NCBI GenBank assembly: GCA_007750655.1
Contig: CP036290.1
Span: 3,472,001-3,536,000, forward strand
DNA from: Rohdeia mirabilis
Lineage (GTDB): Bacteria; Planctomycetota; UBA1135; GCA-002686595
Direction: 5' to 3'
Length of the DNA stretch: 64,000 nucleotides
Shown here: positions 1 through 8,528 of the stretch, piece after piece
Position numbering within the stretch: position 1 is the first letter of the stretch
How the letters are laid out: each line of letters opens with the position of its first letter
Notes under the pieces: generated by a model
Databases searched by the model: none
Told to the model about the DNA's origin: nothing
The model's input: only the letters and a program-made list of their open reading frames with translations
Position numbers and translations under genes: made by a program

Positions 1-127
1 TGAGCGACTGGGCCGTCGGTGTGGCGGCCACCGGCTGGGAGGTGAATCCGTCGCCCGCACGGCAGGCGGCGAGGGTCGGCAACAGGGCCACGGAGAGGGC
101 GAGGTGGCGGAACGCGGGTCGAACCAT
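1..127 (-). CDS. Lipoprotein of unknown function, 5' part only (runs off left edge)
   Basis: Reading the minus strand from an ATG at 127 gives an open frame to the window edge. It begins MVRPAFRHLALSVALLPTLA and is followed at once by A-C-R, which is a typical type II signal peptide: a short basic start, a hydrophobic core of about 15 residues and a lipobox (L-A-A-C) with Cys at residue 22. About 42 residues are visible and the mature part is too short to assign. It is divergent from the sulfatase-like gene at 587. The call rests on the signal peptide alone. Confidence 0.55.
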   Translation of the reverse strand, partial: MVRPAFRHLALSVALLPTLAACRAGDGFTSQPVAATPTAQSL

Positions 128-586
128 GAGGGTCGAGCGGGGGCGGTCGGGCGTTGGTCGGACGGGTCGCGGGCACCGTCGCGGGCGACGGGATCGGGGA
201 GATCGCTCAAGAGCGCGGGTGCCGAAGCGCGAACCGAGAGTGTAGCCACGGCCCGGCCGCTCCTCCTCCATCCCGCTGGACGGGGTACCAGGTGGAACCC
301 AAACGCCCCCTGGACGGTCTCGTACATCGGGAAGGACGGAGGCTTGGCGTAGGCTGGTGTCGCTCGTCGGGGTCGAAGAAGCGGGTGCAACACGGCACCG
401 CTGGCCCCACCGCCCCTTCCCGCTGGCCCAATAGGCCCGCCGCGTCGGTCGCGGACGCCGTATCGAACGCCGGCCCACCCAGCGCGCGGACCACCGCCCC
501 CGTCCGCCGCAGGCTCGCGCCCCATCCTCTCCTCACACCCGCCCGCCTCGGCCTCGACCGGTTCTCCCCGCCGGCTCGTTCGCTCC
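128..586. other. Non-coding gap between divergent genes
   Basis: This 459-base stretch separates a leftward lipoprotein gene from the rightward sulfatase-like gene. The short open frames here are compositionally Arg/Pro-rich and show no domain. It should hold the promoters of both flanking genes, but I could not identify a convincing promoter motif or hairpin. Confidence 0.4.
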
Positions 587-2329
587 ATGATCAGCCCCCA
601 ATGCAGCGGCTCCCGCGTCGCGATCGCGCCGCACCGCACCTCATCTCGTCGAGCGACGGTCGGCGTTCTCGGTCTGGCCCTCGTCCTCGGCAGCTGCGGT
701 CGCGGGGGCGGGCCTCCGACGGGTGTCCTGATGATCAGCATCGACAGCCTGCGCGCGGATCACGTGTCGTCCTACGGCTACACGAGCGCGACGGCTCCCG
801 AGGTCAAGACCACGCCGACGCTCGACCGCATCATGGCCGAGGGCGGAGCGCGCTTCGAGAAGGCCTTCTCGACCACCAGCTGGACCCTGCCGTCGCACAT
901 GGCGCTCCTGTCGGGGCAGCCGAACGAGGTCCATGGCGTGAAGGACGCGCCGTGGCAGCTGCACGATGAACAGCCCTGGCTGCCGACCGCGTTCAGGGAT
1001 GCGGGTTGGCGCACCTTCGGTATCTGGTCGGGACCGAACGTGCACCCGTACTTCGGCTTCTCGCGCGGCTTCGAGCAGTACGTGGACTGCTCGGAGCTCA
1101 ACACCGACCTGCGCAAGTTCGAGGTCGAGGGCGACGACGACTGGAAGGAACTCAACGAGGAACACGACCAGTCGCACCGCGTGGTGACGGGCCACAAGAT
1201 CGTCGACGAGTTCACGGAGTGGTTCGACGAGATCCTGGAAGAGGAGAAGTTCTTCGCCTTCGTCCACATGTGGGATCCGCACTACGACTACTTCCCGCCG
1301 GAAGAGTTCGACATCTTCTATCCCAACGCCCGGCCGAGCTGGGTGGCGCAGGAGTCGTTCCGCTTCAAGGACCTGAACGCGATCGCGTCGCCGAAGGGAC
1401 TGCCGACGCACGACCAGAATCGCCTGAAGTCGCTCTACGACGCCGAGATCCGCTTCACGGACGCGAACATCGAGAAGATGCTCCGTCTGCTCGAGGACGC
1501 CGGGCGGCTGGACTCGACGCTGATCACGGTGTCGTCGGACCACGGCGAGGAGTTCGCCGAGCACGGGCAGTACGGCCACAAGCTGAACATCTACGAAGAG
1601 ACGCTGCGCATCCCGCTCTTCATGCGCCTGCCCGGCACGATCCCGCCGAACTTCGTCGTCAACGGCACGACGAGCATCGTGGACATCGCGCCGACGGTGC
1701 TCGAGATCGCGGACGTCCCGGGCTCGAGCGACATGTGGGGGCGCAGCCTCGAGAGCGTCTTCCTCGATCGCGTCGAACTGCGTCCGCGACCGGCTCCGAT
1801 GGAGCTGACGGTCCGCAACGAGACGTACTTCCGAGGCGCGCGCGGCGACGGCTTCAAGGTCATCGAGCTCGGGGACGCACTGCGCGCCAAGCTCGACGGC
1901 AAGAGCACCATGGACCCGCGGCGCTTCAATCGGCTCGAGCAGTACGTCGATCGCTTCCCCGAGGTCGAGATGGGCCTGTACATGCTCCCTCCGAAGCAGG
2001 CCACCGAGGGCATTCCGCGCCTGGTCACCGAACCCGGCGCGCAGGTGGATCCGATGATCCGCCCCTACGTCACCGACACCGACGACCACCTGGTCCGCAA
2101 GGCGCTCGCGCTGTGGAGCGACGTGGACACGGCCGCGCGCGCGTGGGACGGGAAGCGGCGCAAGGACGAGATGGACGACGCGCTGATCCAGATGTTGATC
2201 GATAGCGGCTACGCGGACATGGACAACAGCGAAGAGGCCGACGACGAGTCGGACGAGGGCAATGGGTCGAGTGCGACCGAGAGCCCGGAACCGCCGTCCG
2301 ACTCTTCGGGCGGCGGAGCCAAGGACTGA
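587..2329 (+). CDS. Sulfatase/alkaline phosphatase-superfamily lipoprotein with Thr at the catalytic position
   Basis: This 580-residue protein has a lipoprotein signal (hydrophobic residues 24-36, lipobox L-G-S-C with Cys37), so it is probably anchored in the cell envelope. The sulfatase fold is shown by the metal-site start M-I-S-I-D-S-L-R (Asp53), a conserved T-P-T-L-D segment near residue 76, and a second metal segment S-S-D-H-G-E-E-F near residue 310. At the place where sulfatases carry C/S-x-P-S-R, this protein has T-L-P-S-H (Thr100). Thr cannot become formylglycine, but Thr is the nucleophile in the related phosphoglycerol transferases and other superfamily members. A sulfate-ester hydrolase role is therefore doubtful; a phospho-ester or phospho-transfer role is possible. 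The last 35 residues are acidic and Ser/Gly-rich. The substrate is unknown. Confidence 0.85.
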   Translation: MISPQCSGSRVAIAPHRTSSRRATVGVLGLALVLGSCGRGGGPPTGVLMISIDSLRADHVSSYGYTSATAPEVKTTPTLDRIMAEGGARFEKAFSTTSWTLPSHMALLSGQPNEVHGVKDAPWQLHDEQPWLPTAFRDAGWRTFGIWSGPNVHPYFGFSRGFEQYVDCSELNTDLRKFEVEGDDDWKELNEEHDQSHRVVTGHKIVDEFTEWFDEILEEEKFFAFVHMWDPHYDYFPPEEFDIFYPNARPSWVAQESFRFKDLNAIASPKGLPTHDQNRLKSLYDAEIRFTDANIEKMLRLLEDAGRLDSTLITVSSDHGEEFAEHGQYGHKLNIYEETLRIPLFMRLPGTIPPNFVVNGTTSIVDIAPTVLEIADVPGSSDMWGRSLESVFLDRVELRPRPAPMELTVRNETYFRGARGDGFKVIELGDALRAKLDGKSTMDPRRFNRLEQYVDRFPEVEMGLYMLPPKQATEGIPRLVTEPGAQVDPMIRPYVTDTDDHLVRKALALWSDVDTAARAWDGKRRKDEMDDALIQMLIDSGYADMDNSEEADDESDEGNGSSATESPEPPSDSSGGGAKD

Positions 2330-2336
2330 GACGCCT

Positions 2337-2377
2337 CGGGCGGGTAGGCTTCGGGCCCCGGCGTCCGCACCCGCCCG
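2337..2377. terminator. Possible terminator hairpin after sulfatase-like gene
   Basis: A 9-base inverted repeat, cgggcgggt at 2337-2345 and acccgcccg at 2369-2377, with a 23-base loop starts 8 bases after the stop codon. The loop is long and there is no T-run, so terminator function is only possible. Confidence 0.3.
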
Positions 2378-2431
2378 CCGCCTCCTCCCCGCCCGCTCCC
2401 CGCGTCCCCGCACCACGCCCCCCGCCTCACC

Positions 2432-3064
2432 GTGGCGTCCTCGAGTCCCTCCCCCGCTCCCCACCCGGCCGACGGTCCGCCCCAGGGCGACGCGATCCTC
2501 GCCCCCCCGCGCCCACTGCTCGCGATCCTGTTCGCGAGCTTCTTCGGCTGCGTGCTGACCGCTGGCTACTCCTACCGCTACACGGTGATGTGGGAGCGTG
2601 AGCGCGCCGGTCGGACGATCGAGGAGCAGCGCGCCACGATGGACGACATCCCCGTCTTCAAGGGGAACTTCGTCGCCGTCACGGACCAGATCCGCAAGAT
2701 CCTGCCCCCTGGGACGAAGGTCTTCCTGCAGCCGACGCGGATGGCTCCGGTCGACAACCAGCGCGCGCGTTGGTTCCTCTTCCTGACCTACTACCTGCAC
2801 CCGGTCCAGGTGTTCGTGCGCAAGCCGCAGTTCGCCGCCGGCACGCTGGTCAACTACACGGAGTGGAACGCCTACCACCGCAGCTATCCGCGGCTCTTCC
2901 CGTACGAGGCCCAGGCGCTCGCCGAGCTCGGCATCGAGTGGAAGCTGCGCATGCCCGGCGAGTGGGAGTTCCTGTCGAACGAGATCTACCTCGAGCGCCT
3001 GATCGACGGGAACTGGGTCGCGTGGGACATCTGGACCAACCGACCGCGAGTGAAGCGGAACTGA
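2432..3064 (+). CDS. Hypothetical protein with one N-terminal membrane segment
   Basis: This 210-residue protein starts at GTG 2432 and has a Pro/Ser-rich cytoplasmic lead of about 28 residues. One hydrophobic segment (about residues 29-50, L-L-A-I-L-F-A-S-F-F-G) is followed by a soluble region rich in Tyr, Trp and Arg. I do not recognise the family. It ends 9 bases before the next gene and is followed by two large membrane proteins on the same strand, so it may belong to an envelope or exopolysaccharide cluster. The soluble part could resemble a small exported domain that reads C-terminal to the membrane, but no catalytic motif is visible. Confidence 0.6.
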   Translation: MASSSPSPAPHPADGPPQGDAILAPPRPLLAILFASFFGCVLTAGYSYRYTVMWERERAGRTIEEQRATMDDIPVFKGNFVAVTDQIRKILPPGTKVFLQPTRMAPVDNQRARWFLFLTYYLHPVQVFVRKPQFAAGTLVNYTEWNAYHRSYPRLFPYEAQALAELGIEWKLRMPGEWEFLSNEIYLERLIDGNWVAWDIWTNRPRVKRN

Positions 3065-3073
3065 CCCACGGCC

Positions 3074-5011
3074 ATGTTCACTTCAGCCGGATTCATCGTC
3101 GCGCTCTGCCTGTGGCTCTTCGGCCTCGGGCTGCTCGAGCTGTTCGAGCTCGCCTCGCGCTCGGACGTGCGCCGACGTTCGCTGCTCGAGCGGCACGGCG
3201 TCGCGTTGCTGCTCGGCCTGTCGCTGTTGCCCGCGATCTACATGATGGTCGCGATCGCGGGTGAGGGTCCGGTCCCCCACGCGACGGGTCGCAACCTGAG
3301 CTGGATCTGTGGCGGGCTCGGACTGGTGCTCTACGCGCGCGGCGTGATCGTGCGGGCGCGCGCCGGGCAGTGGCGCGAGGACCTCGCGCGGACGGCGACG
3401 AGCTGGCGCGAGTTGCACCGCTCGCGCCTGCGCTTCGGACTGGTCACGGCGGGACTCGCGGCGACGCTGTTCTTCTGCGCCTTCTGCGTGTTCTTCGCCG
3501 GCTCGCTGCCCGTCCACCTGTTCGACTCGCTCTACCACTTCGCCTACAAGGGCAAGGTGCTGTTCAGCGAGGGCTTCCACGGGTCGGCGTGGATGGTGCC
3601 GAGTCCGGACCTCCTGCTCGGCCGCGGCGCCGACGGGTTCGACTCCGTGGGTCGTCTGATGACGCACCCGAACTACCCGCCGGGCATCCCGTCGCTGCAC
3701 TGCCTGGTCAGCAGCCACTTCGAGCGCTTCTTCGAGGACGCCACGCGTCCCTTGATGGCGCTGTACGTGCTGGCGTTCGCCGCGATCCTGTGGAGCTGGC
3801 TGTCGGTGCGCTCGCTCGGCGCTGCGGTCGCCGGCACGCTGACGTGGGTCTCGCTGCCGTTCCTGTACTACTCGCGCACCTGGTACACCTTCCTGCGGAC
3901 GCCCCCCGAGGCGACCGAGGCCTCCTACTTCAGCTCGTGGTCGATCGACTTCGGCGACCTGGGACGCAGCCTCGTCGCTTCTTGGATGGGACGCCGCACG
4001 TCGCTGACGGAGAAGGCGGTGTTCCCCGACGGCTGGACCCTGGACGGTTCGGCCGACCTGCCCCAGGCCGTGCTGTTCGGCGTCGGACTGCTGCTCGCCT
4101 GGCGCTGCCTGCGCTGGTCCGCCCAACGCAGCGACCGCGCCGACGCGCTCGCCGCCGGGGTGATCCTGGGCGGCTGCGCGCTGGTCAAGAACGAGGGCCT
4201 GGCGTTGATCGCGATCGGCGCCCTGTCCATGGGCGTCTTCTGGGCCATCGGCGCACTGCGCCCCAATCCTCTCGCCGCCACGGGCCGCAGCCACCTGCGC
4301 GGCCTCGCGGACGGCGCGTTGGCCTTCGGCATCGCCGCGGCGATCGCGTCTCCCTGGCTCGCGATCCGGGGCGAGATCCCGTCGATCGACGAGGACTACC
4401 CGGTCGCGATCAAGGTCATGCTCGGGCTCGAGGAAGCCGCGCCCGACACGCCCGCCGTCCAACCGCGCAGCATCGGTCAGGCGCTCGAACGGGTGCCGAT
4501 CGTGCTCGGTGGCTTCGGCACGTCGTTCATCCACGTGCTGCGCTGGAACCTGATCTGGATCCTGTTCCTCGCGACCGTCCTGACCTGGCTCGTCCTACGC
4601 GGGCGGCGGCTGTTCCAGCATCCCCACGCCCCGCTGCTGATGGCGATCTTCGGGGCGCTGGGTGCCTACGGACTGATCCTCGTGGTGACGCCCTGGGACC
4701 TGCCGCTGCTGTTCTCCACGGCGATCCCCGGTCGGATCATCCTGCACGTCGTTCCGCTCGTGCTGTTCACGACGTTCGCACTGATGTGGAGACGCGCGGA
4801 CGAGTGGAACGGCGTGGCTGCGGCACTCGCTGCGCCGGACGCGGGGCTCGCACCCGAGGACGTCGCAGCGCTCGGAGCGGCGCGCGCCGAAGCCGCGTCG
4901 GAGCGGTCGGCGGCGCACGAGTCGACGGTCGCACGAGAGTCCTCCAGCGACGATTTGCAGGACGAGCCTGGAGCCGGGCCGAGCACGCCGCGGTCGACCG
5001 CCGTGGAGTAG
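3074..5011 (+). CDS. Polytopic membrane protein, GT-C-glycosyltransferase-like
   Basis: This 645-residue protein has roughly 10-12 hydrophobic segments spread over residues 5-580 and a hydrophilic, Ala/Glu/Ser-rich tail after about residue 585. An extracytoplasmic acidic/aromatic loop after the third or fourth segment (H-L-F-D-S-L-Y-H-F-A-Y-K near residue 150) and a later segment with N-Y-P-P-G-I-P-S-L resemble the first loop of GT-C enzymes, which hold a catalytic Asp and use polyprenyl-linked sugars. It lies 9 bases after 2432-3064 and 28 bases before an O-antigen-ligase-like gene, so all three may act in surface glycan assembly. No standard family signature is clear enough for a firm name. 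Confidence 0.6.
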   Translation: MFTSAGFIVALCLWLFGLGLLELFELASRSDVRRRSLLERHGVALLLGLSLLPAIYMMVAIAGEGPVPHATGRNLSWICGGLGLVLYARGVIVRARAGQWREDLARTATSWRELHRSRLRFGLVTAGLAATLFFCAFCVFFAGSLPVHLFDSLYHFAYKGKVLFSEGFHGSAWMVPSPDLLLGRGADGFDSVGRLMTHPNYPPGIPSLHCLVSSHFERFFEDATRPLMALYVLAFAAILWSWLSVRSLGAAVAGTLTWVSLPFLYYSRTWYTFLRTPPEATEASYFSSWSIDFGDLGRSLVASWMGRRTSLTEKAVFPDGWTLDGSADLPQAVLFGVGLLLAWRCLRWSAQRSDRADALAAGVILGGCALVKNEGLALIAIGALSMGVFWAIGALRPNPLAATGRSHLRGLADGALAFGIAAAIASPWLAIRGEIPSIDEDYPVAIKVMLGLEEAAPDTPAVQPRSIGQALERVPIVLGGFGTSFIHVLRWNLIWILFLATVLTWLVLRGRRLFQHPHAPLLMAIFGALGAYGLILVVTPWDLPLLFSTAIPGRIILHVVPLVLFTTFALMWRRADEWNGVAAALAAPDAGLAPEDVAALGAARAEAASERSAAHESTVARESSSDDLQDEPGAGPSTPRSTAVE

Positions 5012-5039
5012 GCTGGTGGGGTCCCCGGGACCCCCCCAA

Positions 5040-8000
5040 ATGCCCAACGATCCGTCCGTGTCTCCGCCGCCGAGCGCCGGCGATCCGCCCGACAGCGCCA
5101 ACTCCGACCGGGGCCACTCCGACAGCGACCTCACCGCTCGCGACGTCGACCAGCCCACACCTCTCCCGCAGGGCGGCTCGTCCGACGCAGGGAGGAGCGT
5201 GAGCGGGCCCGAGCCAGCGCTCGCCGGTTCCCCGCTGCCCTCGCGTCTCGTCGCGGTGCTCGTGGCTGCGGTGGTCGTGTGGTGGAGCGTGACGCTCCTC
5301 GACGACTGGATCGGTGCGGGACGCTTCCCGTACGCCTACAAGTGGACGAGCGGGTGGCCGCTCCTGATCGGCTGCGGGTTCGCCGTGTCGCTCGCCATCG
5401 GCCTCCTGCGCCGCGTGTCCCTGGCGGTGCTCGCCACGACGGCCTGCGCAGCGGGCCTGTTCCCGAGCATCGCGACGGAGCTGCCGACGTTCTCGTCGAA
5501 CAACTATCTCTACGACGGACCGTTCCTCATGCCGCTGTACGCGGCGGTGATCGTCGGCCTCATGCTCTATCTGGTCGCGGGACCGAAGAGCCATCCCGAG
5601 CACCAACGCATCGTCCTCGCGCTGTTGATCGCGTGCTCCGCGAACACCAAGCTCTTCGTGCGCGAAGCGAGCGGGATCCAGGGACTGCTCGTGTCGTGGG
5701 CCGCGCTCGCCGTGGTGGCGACGCCCTATCCGAGGAACTGGTGGGCGAACGTGCGCGCGAGCCGTTTCGCGCTGCGCTACTTCGCGGTCCTCGTGGCCCT
5801 GCTCCTGTGGGTCGGACTCTCGGTCGCGCTCGGCGACAGCCTCACCGTCGGGACACGCGCGCTGCAGTCCGTCGTCCTCGGCGTCGGACTGGCCTACGTC
5901 CTCGCCGCCGGCTTCGGTCGGCGCGGCGTCGAACGCGTGATCGGCGCGTTCCTGGTCGGACTGGCCGTGTGCCTCGGGATCGCCTACCTCGGCGCGCTCG
6001 ACGCTGCATCGACCGAGGGTTGGGCACGCGTCGGGAACACGCGGCTGCGCCTCTTCCAGTCGCACCCGAACATCATCGGTCCGTACTTCGCGGGCACGAG
6101 CGTGCTGTGCGCGACGCTGCTCCTGTGGAAGGGTCCCCAACTCGGTGGACCGGTCGTGCGCCGCGCGATCCTGCTGGTGCTGCTGGCCGGGAGTCTCGTC
6201 GCCCTCTGGCGCACCGAGTCCACCGCGTCGATGTTGGCCCTCGCCGTCGGCCTGTTCGTGGCGGCCGTGGTGCGTTTCGGACCGCGGATCCACCGCCCAG
6301 CGAAGCTGTACACCGGCATCGCCCTGCTCGCGGTGGCCGGGGTCGGCACGTTCCTCTCTCCGATAGGTGCTCCCGTCCGGGCCAAGCTCGAGGCCAAGAC
6401 GTTCGAACCCACGTCGGCGATCGGGCAGCGCTACCACTTCTGGCGCATGTCGGCGCGCACGATCGCGTACTCGCCGCTGGTCGGGATCGGGCCGTCGCAG
6501 ACCTACTTCCACTCGCGCTTCGCCGAGCCGAGCTACTACGACGGCGCGCGTCAGACCCACCACGCCCACAACCTGTTCCTGCACGTGGCGGAGGGTTCCG
6601 GACTGCCCGCGCTGCTGCTGTTCATCGCGGCACTGTTCGGGATGATCGAGCTCTATCGGCGCATCGCCCTGCCGATGCCGCGGAGCGCGCTCGCGCTTCC
6701 AGCCGCCCTCCTCGCCGTTCCGATCGGAATCCTGGCGAGCAACATGCTGGACCTCGGACAGGTCCAACCGGCGTACCTGCCCCACTACTTCTGGATCCAC
6801 CTCGGACTGGGTGTCGCACTACTCAGTGGATCGGCTGCGCGCGACGTGCCGCCCGACGGGACGAATCGCGGAACGCTCCCAGCGCGAACCGCCTGGATCC
6901 GCGCCGCCGTCGTCGTCGTCGCCGCGACCCCGCTCGGAGCCTTCCCGTTGATCGCGGACGGCTTGATCCAGAGCAGTCGACTGCGCGCCTTCACGACACC
7001 CGCTTCGTCACCTCTCGAGGACCACGCGCGCGACGCCGCCGCCTACCGAGGGCTCGTGCTGGGACGCCGCTTCTTCCCCGCGCACGTCGACGCCTACAAG
7101 TGGGAGCCGCAGCTCTTGGAGAACATCGCCAACAGGATCCGCCGGAACCGACTCGAGACCGACTTCGTGCTCTCGGAGATGCCGCGCACGATCCTCGAGA
7201 CGTGGGAGGCGCAGTGCCGCGACACGCCCAGCAACGCGCGAGTCTGGATCGACCTGGCGCGCAAGTGCCTGACCGACGGATTCCTCGACCGCGCCGGAGA
7301 AGCTCTCGCGCAGGCCGAGATGCTCGATCCGCGTGGACACCGAATGGGCGCGGTTCGGCTGCTCCAGTCGTGGCTCGCCATGGCGCGCGGCGACGAGGCC
7401 GCGGCCCGCGAGTCGCTCTTCCAGGCCGCGCTGGCCCAGGGAACAACGTGGGCCATGGTCCCGCACCAACTCGACGATCGGCGGCGCGGAGAGCTCCCCA
7501 ACGCGAAGACGATGGTCTTCCGCGTCCGCACACGCGGCGACGAACTGATCGAGATCCCTCTCGACGACATCCTGGAGCGATTGGGCAGCTACGCGATCGA
7601 GGTCGCCGAGGACAACGTGGTCGAAGCGCGCCGCTACATGCGCGCGATCAACGCCGGCTACTGGAAGCAGAATCGCCCGGAGGACGCCCTGGTCTGGTTC
7701 CAGCGCTACCGCGAGAAGGTCGAAGCACCGATCTCCTCGATCATCAAGCTCGAGTACGAGCTGATGGTCGCTCTCGGCCAGGACGCGGAGGGCCGTGCGC
7801 TGATCGACACGGTCGACGGGTACGAGCGCGAGCGCCTCGAAGCCGATCTCCGGCTCGGCCGCATGTTGGCGGACGACGCGTTGGACATGGATCCGGCCGA
7901 CATCGCCGAACTCGACTCGTTCCTCGATCCACTCGAGGAACGGGACATCTTCTTCGAGCTCGGGATGCACGGAGGAAAGCTGCGTGCCGCGGCGCTGATC

Positions 8001-8393
8001 TACGCATCGACCGGTCGGTGGGACGAAGCCGTGCGCTCGACGAAGCGCTTCTTGCGCGAGTACATCGATCCGAACGAGCGTCGCCAGACGACTTCGACCT
8101 TCCTGACGCGCTACTTGATGCCGCGCGGCATGCCGGCCCTGGCCTTGCTCGACCTGCTCGAGACGGTGCTTCCGGACCACAACGCCCACGAGCGACGCTT
8201 GCGTGAGGGGTCCGACGGAACCGCAGGGTCGAACGTCCTCGACGACGTGGCCGCGCACCTGCACCTGTACTGGCTGCCCGAGGACGGCGACCTGGTCGAG
8301 GTGGTGCGCTCGCGCTTCGGAGGGAGCGGTCCCGCCGCCGATGGTCTCGTCCTGCGCGTCGAGCAGCTCGAACGACGCGCACGCGGACGGTGA
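5040..8393 (+). CDS. O-antigen ligase/Wzy-like membrane protein with long C-terminal helical (TPR-like) domain
   Basis: I chose the ATG at 5040 over a GTG 24 bases upstream; it gives 1117 residues. After a Pro/Ser-rich cytoplasmic lead, about 12 membrane segments fill residues 65-600. The large loop near residue 480-510 holds the pattern expected of the Wzy_C/WaaL family: G-I-G-P-S-Q-T-Y-F followed by H-H-A-H-N-L-F-L-H-V. Such proteins polymerise or ligate polyprenyl-linked glycan outside the inner membrane. From about residue 640 the protein is soluble and alpha-helical with TPR-like pairs (for example A-G-E-A-L-A-Q-A-E-M-L-D-P) for some 470 residues. That tail is much longer than in ordinary WaaL proteins and may bind partners or other assembly proteins. 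It is the last gene of the rightward run. Confidence 0.75.
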   Translation: MPNDPSVSPPPSAGDPPDSANSDRGHSDSDLTARDVDQPTPLPQGGSSDAGRSVSGPEPALAGSPLPSRLVAVLVAAVVVWWSVTLLDDWIGAGRFPYAYKWTSGWPLLIGCGFAVSLAIGLLRRVSLAVLATTACAAGLFPSIATELPTFSSNNYLYDGPFLMPLYAAVIVGLMLYLVAGPKSHPEHQRIVLALLIACSANTKLFVREASGIQGLLVSWAALAVVATPYPRNWWANVRASRFALRYFAVLVALLLWVGLSVALGDSLTVGTRALQSVVLGVGLAYVLAAGFGRRGVERVIGAFLVGLAVCLGIAYLGALDAASTEGWARVGNTRLRLFQSHPNIIGPYFAGTSVLCATLLLWKGPQLGGPVVRRAILLVLLAGSLVALWRTESTASMLALAVGLFVAAVVRFGPRIHRPAKLYTGIALLAVAGVGTFLSPIGAPVRAKLEAKTFEPTSAIGQRYHFWRMSARTIAYSPLVGIGPSQTYFHSRFAEPSYYDGARQTHHAHNLFLHVAEGSGLPALLLFIAALFGMIELYRRIALPMPRSALALPAALLAVPIGILASNMLDLGQVQPAYLPHYFWIHLGLGVALLSGSAARDVPPDGTNRGTLPARTAWIRAAVVVVAATPLGAFPLIADGLIQSSRLRAFTTPASSPLEDHARDAAAYRGLVLGRRFFPAHVDAYKWEPQLLENIANRIRRNRLETDFVLSEMPRTILETWEAQCRDTPSNARVWIDLARKCLTDGFLDRAGEALAQAEMLDPRGHRMGAVRLLQSWLAMARGDEAAARESLFQAALAQGTTWAMVPHQLDDRRRGELPNAKTMVFRVRTRGDELIEIPLDDILERLGSYAIEVAEDNVVEARRYMRAINAGYWKQNRPEDALVWFQRYREKVEAPISSIIKLEYELMVALGQDAEGRALIDTVDGYERERLEADLRLGRMLADDALDMDPADIAELDSFLDPLEERDIFFELGMHGGKLRAAALIYASTGRWDEAVRSTKRFLREYIDPNERRQTTSTFLTRYLMPRGMPALALLDLLETVLPDHNAHERRLREGSDGTAGSNVLDDVAAHLHLYWLPEDGDLVEVVRSRFGGSGPAADGLVLRVEQLERRARGR

Positions 8394-8400
8394 GTCGGCG

Positions 8401-8442
8401 GCGCGCTCGGGGCAGGTGCATGCACACGGGCCCCGAGCGCGC
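8401..8442. terminator. Large GC-rich inverted repeat between convergent genes
   Basis: The 12-base arm gcgcgctcgggg (8401-8412) is exactly complementary to ccccgagcgcgc (8431-8442). The 18-base loop itself contains the palindrome gtgcatgcac. It begins 8 bases after the stop of the ligase-like gene. Confidence 0.55.
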
Positions 8443-8450
8443 CCCCACGA

Positions 8451-8486
8451 GAACGGGCGGTCGACCTCTCGGTCGACCGCCCGTTC
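8451..8486. terminator. Perfect 16-bp hairpin, likely bidirectional terminator
   Basis: gaacgggcggtcgacc (8451-8466) and ggtcgaccgcccgttc (8471-8486) are perfect complements with a tctc tetraloop. It lies midway between the stops of two convergent genes (8393 and 8529), the usual place for a shared terminator. There is no long T-run on either side. Confidence 0.7.
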
Positions 8487-8528
8487 AGCTCGAGCACCGC
8501 GGCCCGTGACCGCGGCCAGCGCCCAGCG

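Noticed and set aside
641-2878. Minus-strand 745-residue open frame
   Set aside because: It lies opposite the well supported sulfatase-like gene and shows only the Arg/Val-rich composition of a shadow frame.
4767-6800. Minus-strand 677-residue open frame
   Set aside because: It is a GC-rich shadow of the two membrane protein genes on the plus strand; Arg/His/Glu-rich composition, no domain.
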